Positions 45,476 through 56,680 of a stretch of DNA of 64,000 nt are shown one piece after another. Source of the DNA: Paratrimastix pyriformis (lineage: Eukaryota; Preaxostyla; Paratrimastigidae). Under the pieces are notes generated by a model, which was not told the DNA's origin, searched no databases, and saw nothing but the letters and a program-made list of their open reading frames with translations. The number at the start of each line of letters is the position of its first letter. The stretch's first letter is position 1. The position numbers and the translations under genes were made by a program. The stretch is taken from contig JAPMOS010000002.1 in the NCBI GenBank assembly GCA_027972325.1, forward strand, positions 966,001-1,030,000, read 5' to 3'.

Positions 45476-45569
45476 AGACGAGCCTCAACAGCAGCGGGTC
45501 AGCTGCTGAGATTGGTAGATGACTCCCTGAAGCATTTACAACTCTGCCGGCTAAATTCAAAAAAAACCA
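45476..45569. promoter_or_regulatory. Divergent intergenic region before the aquaporin gene
   Basis: About 94 bp, AT-rich, between the open frame of the leftward coiled-coil gene and the aquaporin ATG. It contains a possible first exon of the leftward gene and an A-run just upstream of the aquaporin start. Confidence 0.45.
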
Positions 45570-46709
45570 ATGGCACAGCAGCCGGTCATTCGGACCACCA
45601 CAACCACCGCCCAGGCTCGGCGTGACTTGCCCACGGGGGACGTTTTAGACAGCACGTTCACGCACCCTCGTGTGGCACCTTTTCCCAGCAGAGCCGAATC
45701 TATTGAAACAACAGCCTTGCATCCGCTCCCATTCGTGAGTCCCTTCGCCACTTGGAAGGAGGAACTCTCGAGTGCTCCTTTATATCGGGCGGGTATTGCG
45801 GAATTAGTTGGAACCGCCATTTTTCTGATTTTCGGTGTGGGCACAGCGGTCTGTTCTTCCACCCGGCAGCACCTCCAGCGAAATTCTTTTCGTGCCCAGA
45901 TTTTCCAATCCACATTGGTAGGAGCCACTCTAAGCATGCGTGCCTTTGTTGTCGCTGCGGGGTCTGACGACACGGGTGTTATGGTTCCGCACCACCCCAC
46001 TTCCTCCCCTCCCAGTTTTGGCCTTGGCTACATTTTTGCAGCTTCACTGTCTGTCCAACGACGCAGTTCACTTTCGGCACCCCCACACCTACTTCCAGGT
46101 TCGGCCAGCATTCCCTGGCCCTCTTTAACCCGGCCTTTTCATTTGCACTGTTTTGCATCGGGCGGGTGAGCTTTGTGAGGTTCCTTTGCGACACCCTCTC
46201 TGAATTGATTGGAGGAATCATCGGGGTCGCCCTGCTTTGGGCGATGATCCCCGCCACAGAATGGTCTGCACTGGCGCCTTCCCCTTTCGAATGTGCTTTT
46301 TTTTAGGTCGAACGGAGCCCCAACCCTCCCTGCAGCCACGGCAACATGGGGCACAGCATTTTTGTGCGAGAGTGTTCTGGCATCCCTCTTGGGGATGGGA
46401 CTCAGCTCGCTCTTGACTGACCCCAAACAGCACCATCGGAACATTATGAACGTCGTGATGGGCTTGGGAATTGCAATGGCCACCCTGGTCGGATTTCATA
46501 TCAGCGGGGGCAGCTTCAACCCGGCGCGCAGCTTTGCCAGTTCCGTTGTGGGTGGTGTCTTCGGTAAGTCGCATTGGATCTATTGGCTGGCACCGTTGAT
46601 TGGCGCCGCTGTGGGCGCTGGGGTCTACTATGGCATCTTCAACCTTGGACTCAAGGAAAAACCAGCACAAGAGTATCAAGAAGTTGGAGGAGGATACTCT
46701 ATCGCGTAA
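45570..46709 (+). CDS. Aquaporin (MIP family channel)
   Basis: ATG at 45570, stop TAA at 46707-46709. Three introns (donors GTCTGA, GTCTGT, GTCTGC) splice in phase. Spliced segments: YRAGIAELVGTAIFLIFGVG (TM1 with the AEFxGT-like AELVGT), FGLGYIFAASLFGQHSLALF, then NPAFSFALFCIG (first NPA box), LSELIGGIIGVALLWAMI (TM3), WGTAFLCESVLASLLGMGLS (TM4), NVVMGLGIAMATLVGFHISG, GSFNPARSF (second NPA box with the selectivity-filter Arg) and HWIYWLAPLIGAAVGAGVYY (TM6). This is a six-TM water or small-solute channel. Oddity: the usual SGGH before the first NPA is SLALF here, while the second half carries ISGGSFNPAR. The cytosolic N-terminus of about 70 residues is long and Thr-rich. Confidence 0.9.
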
Positions 46710-47157
46710 ACTGTCCACCAATAAAGAGCGGTAAATCAACGAGGTGATGGAAATTGGCATTGGAAATTTCCTGATGGATGGCGAGACAGCGCAACAACCC
46801 GGGAGGTCAAGGGGGGGGGGGGGGGGGGGGGGGGGGAGACTAGAGAGAGAGAGAGAGAGAGAGAGATGGCTATCGAAGGGGTCCATGGGGCACCGAAATT
46901 CTGAAAGTTCACCTTTTCTAAATGGGCTCTAGTTTCGGGCGGCAACCCAAACGACTGAGAGCCCGCGGACCAACCGAATTTTTCATGCCACGCCAACGGT
47001 GATCCCCGAAGTGAAAGCGCTCGCGGATAAGTTTTGAAACCGATTTCAAGATCTGGGTTTCCGAATCAGCATCGAACGGCCGTTTTGGCCACCGACGTGC
47101 CGACGTGGAGTTTGACAGGGGATTTGTCAACTCCTCCGGGTTCACAACACGTCCGGA
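46710..47157. other. Intergenic region between aquaporin and EXO1 with simple repeats
   Basis: 448 bp. An AATAAA-like signal (ATAAAG near 46720) follows the aquaporin stop. A 26-nt G run (46811-46836) and an AG dinucleotide run (46841-46865) follow. The EXO1 promoter should lie in the AT-richer 46900-47157. No gene seen. Confidence 0.5.
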
Positions 47158-47815
47158 ATGGGAATTCCAGGACTCCTTCCCTTGCTTTCGGGCATTACGC
47201 GCGACGCCCACATTCGTGAGTTTGCTGGGAGACGCATCGCCGTTGATGGTTATTGTTGGCTGCATCGTGGGTGTTATACATGTGCATTCGAGCTCTGCCA
47301 AAAGATCAAAACCGACAAGTCTGGGACACTTTTTGCCATTTCCTTTCACTTTTCACAGATTTGTGACTTTTTTTATGAATCGGGTTCACCTCCTCCGGTC
47401 CCATGCTATCATTCCAGTCATCGTTTTTGACGGAAGACATCTTCCGATGAAAATGCGAAAAGAGGAAGAGCGTGGGCTTGCAAGGGACCAGTCTCGGTTG
47501 AAGGGACTCCAGCATCTCCGTTCTGGTAACAGGGCCGCAGGTCTGTTCCCCCCGGTGGCGTCGCTCGTCCTCAGTCCCTGGGCCAGCATTGGAAGCCTTC
47601 CAAAAATCTGTCGATGTCACCCCCAGGATGGCTTGGCAGGTAATACAAGCGCTCAAGAAAGAGGACATTGAATTTATGGTCGCTCCTTACGAAGCCGACG
47701 CTCAGCTGGCTTATCTGTACCTGAATCGGCTTGTCTCGGCTGTGATCACAGAAGATTCGGATCTCCTGGCTTTTGGGTGCGAAACGGTCCGTTCGGACGC
47801 GATTTTCGACATGTT

Positions 47816-47849
<34 letters not shown>

Positions 47850-49701
47850 CCGACAAACAGGTTCTCTTCAAGATGGACAAGACGGGGAGCGGCAAGTTGC
47901 TCGAGCTGTCCCGACTGAATACCGTTACAGAAGTCAGCTTTTCACACTTTACGATGGCTATGTTCACGCAAATGTGTATCCTCTCGGGTTGCGACTACAC
48001 CCCATCGATCAAGGGGATGGGTCTCAAAAAGGCCCATCGCCTCCTCTGCCAGTACAAGACCATCGACCAGGTCACTTGCTTGTGGAGCTCTTTTGGTTAT
48101 TCTTTGGCCTCCCGCTCGCAGGTGCTTCGTATGATCCACTACGATTTGACGTTGCAAGTCCCCACTGATTACGAGCAGGCATTCCGCCAGGCCGAACTGA
48201 CCTTTGCCCACCAGAGTGTTTTCGGTCCGACCGAACAGCGCATTGTTCCGGTTCGACCCTATCCACCGGGAAAAACATCTGGCGATTTCGAGTTTGCGGG
48301 GCCGTCTGTGTTCGCCCGGATCCTTTTCCTTGAATGCCTTTTTTTCCTTCGCAGCTATTTGGAACCGGAGATTGCACAGAAAATCTCGCGGGGCGAGATC
48401 GACCCTTTCACGTTGGAGCCCTTCAGCGAGTCTCCGCCCGAAACCATGAGCCAGAGTACCCCCAACTCGCCGCCGAGCCGGACCCAGCCTCCCCCTCGGC
48501 AAACCACATTGACGTCTTTCTTTCGTCTGTCTCTGTTCGATTTGCTCTCGCTCTGTCACTTTTGGGTTGGACAGGCCCTCTTCCTGGACAGCTGCCATTT
48601 CATGCACCCCGCCAGACCACCACGCCTTCCCCTCCTCCGTCACCACCACTTGGTTCAGCTGCCGAGGATTCACCAGTCGATGACACACCGACCGAAACGG
48701 AGCCTGAGAACCTGCCAACAGAGGACCGTTCCAATAGGCCGCTTCGACCGAAACGTCCCGGGCTTCCAGCCCCGCCCCTTCGGAACCAAAAGTCGCGGAC
48801 CGCCTCGCCCAAGAGGGCTCAGGATTCGGCTGGTCTGGAGCTAACTTGTCCGTTCCTCATTCTTCTCGACCAGTGACGACGATCAGTCGGTACTTTTCGG
48901 TGGGCTCCCCTGCGAAGAATCCTCCCAACAACGCACGCAAAAAACCCGTAATCCCCGTAGCCCCGCTACCCAAGCACCCCTTCGAAAGCCCTTTTGTTCA
49001 GCAAGGTCCCCACCACCCCAGGGCTTGCCCTCACTTTCTCGTATGCATTAGGTCGCATCGGACTTCCCGTCCCTCCTCCTGCGGTCCCTTCCGGGGACAA
49101 TCTCCTCTCGCTTGACGATTTTCGAGCAGAGCGCCGTCAGCACTCCTTCGCCCCCTCCACCGATCACCCTTGCGAACCGCTGTTGAGGAGCACCAATCAT
49201 GAGAGGAGCCTGCCACCGCAGGCCGAAATTTCCCAATTTCGAACGGATTCTCCCCTTTCGCCCAGCCCATCACCTCCCCATGTCCTCGACGACGACACCG
49301 AGGAAAGGACGTCAAATCCGCTTGCGCCGTGCCTTTTTCCGGGGACTCCTCCCCGTGGTCCACCAGCCGAGGTTCTGGCCTCTCCTGCCAGTCCAGTCCC
49401 ACCGCACGGTTCGGTTGGTGGTGGAGCGCTGACTCTGGATTTTTTCAATCAGTTCCGATCTGAGCGTCAGGTGCCATTTCGAGAGGTTTCATCTCCAGGA
49501 TCGCCTCCGTTCCGCCCCCCACTCCCAGCAAGCCCTGCGCCAGCTGCCGATGACGCGTCCCCGAATAGCGGGCCAGTGATCACATCGGCCTCGCTAATCC
49601 TTCGGCGATCCCGATGTCGGCCAAATCTCGGGGCGGAAGCCGCAGAGGATGACGATCCAATTTCTGATGATGGTACGGATTTCCCGCCTCTTCGTCAATG
49701 A
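47158..49701 (+). CDS. EXO1: Exonuclease 1 (XPG/FEN family 5'-3' exonuclease)
   Basis: ATG at 47158 ([20 protein letters not shown]), stop TGA at 49699-49701. Eight introns with GTC donors splice in phase; the first is only 40 nt (47319-47358). EXO1 resects DNA ends and acts in mismatch repair. Metal-binding motifs are intact: [42 protein letters not shown] and [16 protein letters not shown], the last starting the helix-two-turn-helix. [20 protein letters not shown] matches human LKMDQFGNGLEIDQARLG across an intron holding a 28-nt C run. [20 protein letters not shown] follows. The long disordered tail holds RQTTLTSFF, a good PCNA-interacting (PIP) box, a second TTISRYF motif and [15 protein letters not shown]. 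The order of motifs and the missing FEN1 C-terminus make EXO1 rather than FEN1 or XPG. Confidence 0.93.
47819..47846. repeat. 28-nt C homopolymer in an EXO1 intron
   Basis: The clearest plus-strand case: the intron with donor GTCCGT and acceptor AAACAG contains 28 consecutive C. It shows that the run follows the coding strand and not the chromosome strand. Confidence 0.9.
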
Positions 49702-49882
49702 ATTATTTTGGTTCGTTTTGATTTTGGATCAAAACCCCTTTCGTATTTCTTTCTTAACCCTTGGGGAAACGAAATGGTAGAAATTCAGAATCAGGCTGCT
49801 TCCAACCGAACCAAAACCTAACCGCTACCGGTCCGCTGCTCGACCGGGGCAAGTTTGACGTCGCTTTCTTTCGTGTCTTTCA

Positions 49883-52800
49883 GGGACCCACTTTCAAATC
49901 TTAACTCTGTCGCAGAAGCAAGAGCAGCCAATTCCCCAACCACCACAGGACCAAGGTTATTCAAGTGGGACTGGAACTCCTTTCTTGGCTCCCGGCGGCA
50001 TTCTCGGTCTTTCTAGTCCAACCCAACGACAGCAGCAACAAGAAGCAGTCTGAATGATATATTTTTACCTTCTTTCATGTTTTCAAACAATAATTACGAA
50101 TTGCTTCCCCTCTTTTTACCATCCATAGCGTTCTGCTCAGTCACCCACTGCAGTGAGTGTTTCTGTGCCGCAACAGCAAGCTCAAATCTTTATTCCTGCT
50201 GTTCCACCTCCTGCAGGCTTGGCACAACTCCCAAACACCAGTCTGAAATGCATTTGACATTTTGACCTCACAGCGACACTTCTTGAAATTTTCTATCATT
50301 TATCCATTGTAGACCAATGGACACTCCAAATGGCACAGCGTTCCTCTCCACAATACTCAGTTGGTTTGGTTGCACCGACCATTCAACGATCCTACAGCAC
50401 CGGTTCCGGTCGTGGGCGCTCTCGCTCCGTGGCCAACGCGGCCGCCTTCTTCTCGCCTTTTTACACTACCGCGGGGTATTTCCCCTATCCTGGCCCTACG
50501 CCGTACAGAGTCTGTCTTTCTTCGTGTCGGTGTGACCCCTCAACCCCACTCCCCAGACCCACTCTGTTGGACCTGATGGGATGACACAACAGATCGCTGG
50601 TGTTGCCCTCCCTGCAGCTGGGTCTCCAGCCCCCGCACCCCAATCGCCGACCCCCACATCACCGGTCACGCCCGCTGCGGTCCGCACTACCAGCGCCGGG
50701 TACACCCTGGGCGCCCATCTCGCGGGGCCCCGGCAGCCGGTCCCGGCAACCCTGGGTATGCCCGCCACTGCCGCCACTGCCGCTGCCGCTGCCGCTGCCG
50801 CCGCTGGTTTTGCCACTGTCGGGCTTGGTGCTGGTTCGGCAACATCGGCGGCCAACGGTGGGTCCGCCCCCGTCTCGAGCACCCCGGCCACCGCCACCCC
50901 GGTACAGGCACCGGCACAGGCGGCCGCCGCTCCGCCATCTTCGCTCCTCGGGACGACTTCGCTCGCCCGCCCCATGAGCGACGCCCAGCAGGTTGGCCTC
51001 GATTCCAGGTCATTTCCCGTGCCCGCGGCTGATGGCGAACCCATCCCCTCTCTCCCTCCACCTCCCAGGGGACTCATCTTTCTTTTTTTGTGGCCTGCCC
51101 CACAGGACGAGCGCCTCTCCTCCCGCCCAACCCTCCCCCGCGTCTGCCTTCAGCCAGCCCGGCGTCCTCCCGGGCTCGCCCATCCCCGGCGGGGCCGCCC
51201 TGGCCGTGGCTGGGGTGGGGTCGCAACAGATCCCCCCGCCATCCGCCGGCCCGGGGAACCGCGCCAAGCGCGACAGTTTCTCTCCGCTCCAGCGGTCTGC
51301 GCCGTCCCTCCCCGAACTGGCACGCCCCGGCCAGCAGCCCCCCCCCCCCCCCCGTCACACGATCATGACCCGCCGTCCGCCCGCGATGTGATGGAACCCC
51401 CCCAGACGCGCCCTGGCGGACTCAGTCTACCCGAACATCCACAGCCTGTCGACGGTCGAGATGGACGAGCTCATCGGGACGGGCCTCACCCGCGAGCAGA
51501 TCGCCAACTGGCGCGGCCTCTACCGGAGCCGCATGAAGCTGAAGAGCATCAAGCCGCACTACGTCCGCCGCCCCCCCCCCCCCCGATCCCTGTGCATGCT
51601 CATGTTCATGTCCATCCTCGCGCTTGTCCATGCCCACCCCGCGCCGCCCGCCCCTACCGCCCCTGGCCTGCAATGATGCCGCCTGGTGGACTTGCTGGCG
51701 CATCTTGGGTTGGGTTGGTTTCCCTGGCTGGGTGGTCATTTCGGGTTGGCGGGCGGGCAGGTGACCGAGCGGCACAGCTACCTGGCCCAGCAGGAGGCCC
51801 AGCTGCGGGCACAGATCCAGAAGGCCCACGCCCAGGGCGTGCAGCTGCAGATGCCCTTCGCGGGCGACACCCTGGCCCAGCTGCTCCTCCCGGCCGCCCC
51901 TGATGGGCAGCCCGGTACGCACCCGCCCTCGCCCCCCCCCCCCCCCCCCCGCCTGCCTGCACCACCCATCTGGATTGCCGTTCTCTGACATGGTCTTTCG
52001 CTCCTTCTGGGGGTCGGCCCGGCGGTTGGGGATGTGCAGGCTTCCTGCAGCCGCACCAGCTGCACCAACTCATCCAGGAGTACGACCGGGTCTTCCACGG
52101 GGGCCCCGGCCCGGCCCCCGAGTCGACGGCCTCCCCCAGCGGCGCGGGCGCCACGGCCACCGCCACAGCCACGGCCACCGTCGCGGGGGCCAGCTCGACC
52201 TCGGCCGAGGGCGAGTCGCCCAGCTCGGTCGCCGAGAAGGAGCCCGCCGAGCTGCCCCAGACCCCGACCGCCCAGGCCGAGGAGAAGCCCAGCAAGCAGC
52301 CCCCCAAGAAGCGGCCCCAACGCCGCGCAACAGTCTCCACCACCACCCGCACCAGGCGTCGCGTGGAGCGGTCCCCGTCGCTCTCCTCGGGCGGCTCCCG
52401 GTCCCCCTCGCCCGCCCCCACGGCCCGCTCGACCCGGGCCACCCGAGCCACCAGACGCCGCGGCCGCGCCGCATCGGCCGAGCCCAGCGACACGCCAGCC
52501 CTCTCGCCCGCCCCGCCCCAGGGCCTCCCGACCACCGCCGAGGCGCCCCCCGAGGCGGCCTGCCTGCCCGAGGGGTACCACCGCTGCATGCGCATCCACC
52601 GGTGCCGCTGCCGCCACGCCCACAGCCACTTCCCCCAGCCGGCCCCCCACCCGGCCGGTACTCCCGATGCAGCCACCAACGCCCCCAAGCCCGACGCAGG
52701 GGCCCCGCCCGAGGAGCCCGTCCCGCTGCCCTTGGTCCCGGCCATCAGCACCGAGGCCATCGGCCTTCCGCCGGCCGTCATCGTGCCGCCCCAGGTTGTC

Positions 52801-55649
52801 ACTGCCGCCGCCGCCGCCGCCCCCGCCGCCCCCGCCGCCGGTGGTGCCTCCATCGAGGCCTTCCCCTTCTCGCTCTTCCCGCCCCTCCCCGGCGCCGCCC
52901 CTGCCGCCGCCGCTCCGCCAACCCCGGGCACACCTGGCGTCTCCCCTGTGGCTGTGAATACCCCCGCCCTGGGGGACAGCAGCGCCCCGGGCTCGTCGTC
53001 CGAGTTGGGGGGCAGCCCCTCGACCGGCGCCCCGTCCTCCTCGCCCGGGCAGGCAGGGCCCCTGGGCACCCCGGCCGCCCCCGCCCCCGCCGCCTCGACC
53101 ACTCTCGAGGGGTCAGGCGCCCTGGTCACGCCCTCGGTCATCTCGCCCCACCTGGCCCTGCCCCCCAACCCCGCGCCCATCCTCGGGGACGCCGCCACGC
53201 CCGCCCCCATCCCGGCCCCGGCCCCGGCGTCCGGGAGCATCCTCGCCGGGCCGTCGCCTTCGGTTGCAGCAGTCGCGGCCGCGGGTCCCCGGCCCGTCGT
53301 CCGCCGGCACCACCGCCATTCGGGGCCCTCGGGCTGCCCCCTTTGCGGCGCCCCCGGGCCCGTTGGCCTGTGCGGGGCCTGCGGGGAGCGTTTCCGAGAT
53401 CTGAGCCACGAGGGCCGGCTGCAGCAGCTGGCCGACATCCTCCGCCGGTCGTCGGGGTACCGGCCCGCCGCCCCCCAGACCCAGACCCCAGCACCCGCCG
53501 GGCCCGCGCCTGCTGGCGCCCCGGCCGCCCATCGGCGAGTCTTCCGGCACTACCACCGCAAGCCCGCCCGCCCTGTAGTCGCCCCTACCGCCTCCCCCGT
53601 CGCCGGCCCGCCGCCCGCGGTTGAGGCCGAGTCTGCAGCCGTGTTGGCATCCTTCGCTCAGCCCCCGCCTCTGCCCCCGCCGGCCCACCAGCCCCAGGAG
53701 GCAGCGGTCGTGTCGATGGCCCTGGAGGGGCCCCAGTCCCAGTCCCAATCCCAGCCTCAGTTCCAGTTCCAGTTCCAGCCTCCGTCCCAGTCCCAGTCCC
53801 AGTCCCAGTCCCAGGAGTCGGTCGCACCCGACGAGGGCCTCGTCCTCTCCCAGGCCGAGCTGGTCCGCCAGCCCAGCGCGAGCGCCGTGGGGCAGGTCGC
53901 CTCGGCCGCCTCGGCCGCCTCGACGGTGCGGATGGCGGGCGAGGAGGAGCCGCAGTCGTTCAGCGAGTGGTCCCAGTCGGAGGGGGCCCCCATGCCCGAC
54001 GAGTGGACCAGCTGCACCGAGGCCGAGCCCAGCGACGCCGAGGCCCTGTGCTGCTGCTGCTGCTGCTGCCACCCGGGCTCCGCCCCGACCGCCGATGAGA
54101 CCGGCCTGCTGTTCGCCGGCATGACCCGCAAGCGGCCCGCGGCGCCGTCGGACGATGAGCAGCCCGAGCCGGCCACCGGCAGGGCCAAGGGCCGCCCACG
54201 CCGGGCGGCCACCCGTGGAGGCCGGGGCGGCCGGGGTGCTGCGGCCTCGGGGCGTCGCGCTCCCCGGGGCGGCCGCCGAGGGGCCGAGGGGGAGCCCGAT
54301 GCTCGCCCCGCATCGCCTTCCGCCGGGCCCGAGGCCGCCAAGCCGGCCGAGGGGGCCGCCTCGGAGGCGCGGAAGGAGAAGGATCTCCTCTCGAGCAGCG
54401 AGAGCGACGGGGCCCTCGAGGCGGCCGCCCCCGGTGCCGAGGAAACCGACCCCGACCAGGACGAGCTCGACGACCAGGACGAGGACACCAGCCTCGAGCC
54501 CTCCCGCTCCCGCCATCGCGCCGCAGGAAGCCGTGGCGCCCGCCGCAGCAGGTCCGCCACGTTCCGGCTCTTCCAGCCTGCCTGGTCTTTGCCCCCTCCA
54601 CCTGCACCTGCACCTGCACCTGCACCTGCCCCCGGCTCGCCATAGTGGTCTCACCCCTTCTGGCGCGCTGCGTCTCGGAGCAGCCCCCGCGAGGACGCCG
54701 CCTACCACCCGGCCAAATCGCGCAGCCTGCGGAAGCCCCGGAAGCGGCCCCAGCCCGCGGCGGGCGAGGCGGCCATGAGCCCCGCCCGCGACCGGTCGCC
54801 CTCCCCGCTGCCGGAGAACCCCACGGGCCGCGTCCTCCGCCACGCCCCTGCCGCCACCCGCCGCTACACGGCCCCCGCGGCGGCGGCGAGCCCCCACAAG
54901 AGGCAGCCCACCCCCCGCAGCAGCAAGGCCCAGCCCGGCACCACGGAGGCCTCGCGTGAACTGGATGCCCTGGTCCGGGCCGCCCTGGCCTCGGTGCCCG
55001 GGCCGGCCGAGGCCGTCGGGGATGGGCTCGAGGACTTGGAGGGCCCCATCCTGCCCCCGCCCTCGGCCGGCGCCGCCCCGAAGGACAAGGACGAGGCCCC
55101 CGTCCTGGAGGAGCCCCGCGATGACTTGGACAGGGAACTGGCCGACGATGCCCAGGTCTGAGCGCCCCCATCCTTCCCCTCCATCGGGCGGGCCTCCTCC
55201 GCGCGGCGGGTTGCTGACCGCTCTGCTCCGTTCGTTCGTTTCCTTCCTGTGGTCCGGTCCAGCTCCTGGCGTCCCTGTCCCCTGATCGCCACTCGCCCAC
55301 CAGCAGCACCATCAAGTCGCCCGCCCAAGCCCCGCCCGCCCTGACAGCCCTTCCGCCCGCCCTGAGCCGCAGCCTGAGTGCCCCGGAGACCCCTCAGGCC
55401 CGGGCCGCCCGTTTGGCGGCCATCCGGAGCACCCCGCAGGTGCTCCCGCCTGTCCTCCCCCCGGTGCCAGTCTCCCCAGTGCCTTCACACGAGCCCGGCA
55501 TGATGGCCATCGAGGAGCAGCCCCAGCCCCCCCAGCCTTGCGGCGACAACGGGGCAGCGGGAGTTGGAGACGTGGCTGCGGTTCTTTCGGCGGTGCCCCC
55601 TCCGGCGGTCGCGCCCAGCAACGCCGTGGTGATTACGACGGACCAGTGA
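49883..55649 (+). CDS. Large low-complexity protein with zinc ribbon and AT-hook-like segments
   Basis: Exons splice in phase from 49883 (Gln-rich KQEQPIPQPPQDQGYSSG) through 50.15, 50.32 and 50.55 kb and on to the stop at 55647-55649. The initiator exon is unresolved; an ATG at 49774 meets an early stop unless spliced. Ordered pieces: DSVYPNIHSLSTVEMDELIG with LTREQIANWRGLYRSRMKLK (51.43-51.55 kb, helical), ERHSYLAQQEAQLRAQIQKA (coiled coil) and LHQLIQEYDRVFHGG. A very long Ala/Pro/Ser-rich exon (52.05-54.6 kb) follows, with a zinc-ribbon-like CPLCGAPGPVGLCGACGERF (CxxC-x8-CxxC, 53.34 kb), a seven-Cys run (54.05 kb), KGRPRRAATRGGRGGRG (AT-hook/RGG-like, 54.19 kb) and acidic DPDQDELDDQDEDTS. 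The C-terminus is Pro-rich. It looks like a nuclear DNA- or RNA-associated protein; no family recognised. It is about 1,600 residues. Confidence 0.62.
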
Positions 55650-55902
55650 GACCAAAATTTCTTTAACGGGGCAAAGGTAAACCCGAGACCCCTTTGTAAA
55701 CTGCCGCGTTTCATGATTGTTTTTTCATTTTTTTTTTTTTTTTCCTTTTCGTTTTCCGGAACAGCGCAAGCGCATCATAGCTCCGTCATCGATGGTTGAA
55801 AATCCAACAGATCCTGTGCGTTCGGGTGGTTGCGTGTGTTGAGCCACCAGACAGATCTCAGCGTGTTGATCTCCAGCCTCACAACATCACCACCTCATGG
55901 CT
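55650..55902. other. AT-rich 3' flank of the low-complexity gene
   Basis: AT-rich, with a 20-odd-nt T run (55721-55744). It probably holds the 3' UTRs of the rightward gene and of the small leftward gene. No other feature seen. Confidence 0.4.
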
Positions 55903-56105
55903 TTAGTGAGTAGCAGCAGCAGGGGCAGGGGCGGCGGCGGGGGCGGCGGCGGGGGCGAGCAGAGAATTAATCTGGGCGATGACAGTGGCGATCTCGCTAT
56001 TTTAAGATGAAATAGAAGTGCCAGCATAGAGGAAATAACAGACGCCGGAGCACCGGTGTTGGACAGGAAAGAGCGGAAAGCGCCAGAGGTGCGGTCGTAA
56101 ATCAT
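55903..56105 (-). CDS. Small two-exon ORF, 51 residues, unknown
   Basis: ATG at 56105, stop TAA at 55903-55905. A 47-nt intron (55997-56043) has the window's typical donor GTCTGT and a TAG acceptor. Spliced in phase 2 it gives MIYDRTSGAFRSFLSNTGAP, AEIATVIAQINSLLAPAAAP and an Ala/Pro tail ending PAAATH. The splice signal fit and the sensible amphipathic EIATVIAQINSLL segment suggest a real gene in what would otherwise be a 1-kb gap. I do not recognise a family. The first exon faintly recalls histone H4 (IYEETRGVLKVFLEN), but nothing else does. A possible further upstream exon could not be joined in frame. Confidence 0.4.
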
Positions 56106-56680
56106 TCTGATTGATTTAAAAAACCAAAATGTGCGAAATAAGAACAGATGGGAACCACCCGAAATTGGTAGATCGAATGAGAACAGGGAAAGAGCGAACG
56201 CACAGACTTCTTTGTTCGAAGTTAGAACCTGGGTAAAAGCGACTGTTACGGAAAACCCACACCCCCGAGAGATTTCGAAACACTGTGCGGGTCAGGACCA
56301 GGCCCGAGCCCGACCGAGCCCCTCAATTCCGGCGGGGCCATCGGCGTGCCGACGTGTTAGCAGGGTTTTACGGGCAGAGGCCCAAACACCTTCGCGTTTC
56401 TGCCGGCATTATTTTAATAGTAGGCAAAGCTAAACATGGGCGAAGACAAAACGGCCTCCTTATTCACCCGCGGGCTTGTAGCGCGCTGAGATGACCCCGT
56501 CCCATCTATTTGGCGACGAGATGAGGCGATAAAATGGAGATGGAGCTCTCAGACCGATTCGTCAGTTCGTTAAAGTCAAAACCGCAAAGCAGAAAGAGGA
56601 AATCACAAAAGAGGTCGACGTCCTTCAGGGGACCCAGTCCCACGACGACCATCAGACGGCGCAACTGCCGAACGTTCATA
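56106..56680. other. Intergenic region upstream of the small ORF
   Basis: 575 bp, moderately AT-rich. It should hold the promoter of the 51-residue ORF and the 3' UTR of the leftward F-box-like gene. I looked for tRNA boxes and saw none. Confidence 0.4.

Noticed and set aside
47158-49701. FEN1 or XPG/RAD2 identity for the nuclease
   Set aside because: The first 200 residues and the core-tail layout fit EXO1 best; there is no long XPG spacer between the N and I regions and no FEN1-type short C-terminus.
55903-56105. Histone H4 similarity of the small ORF
   Set aside because: Only about 17 residues resemble H4, and the second exon is unlike H4, so I did not assign it.
55650-56680. tRNA or other RNA gene in the largest gene-poor gap
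   Set aside because: No A/B box pair or cloverleaf was visible by eye.
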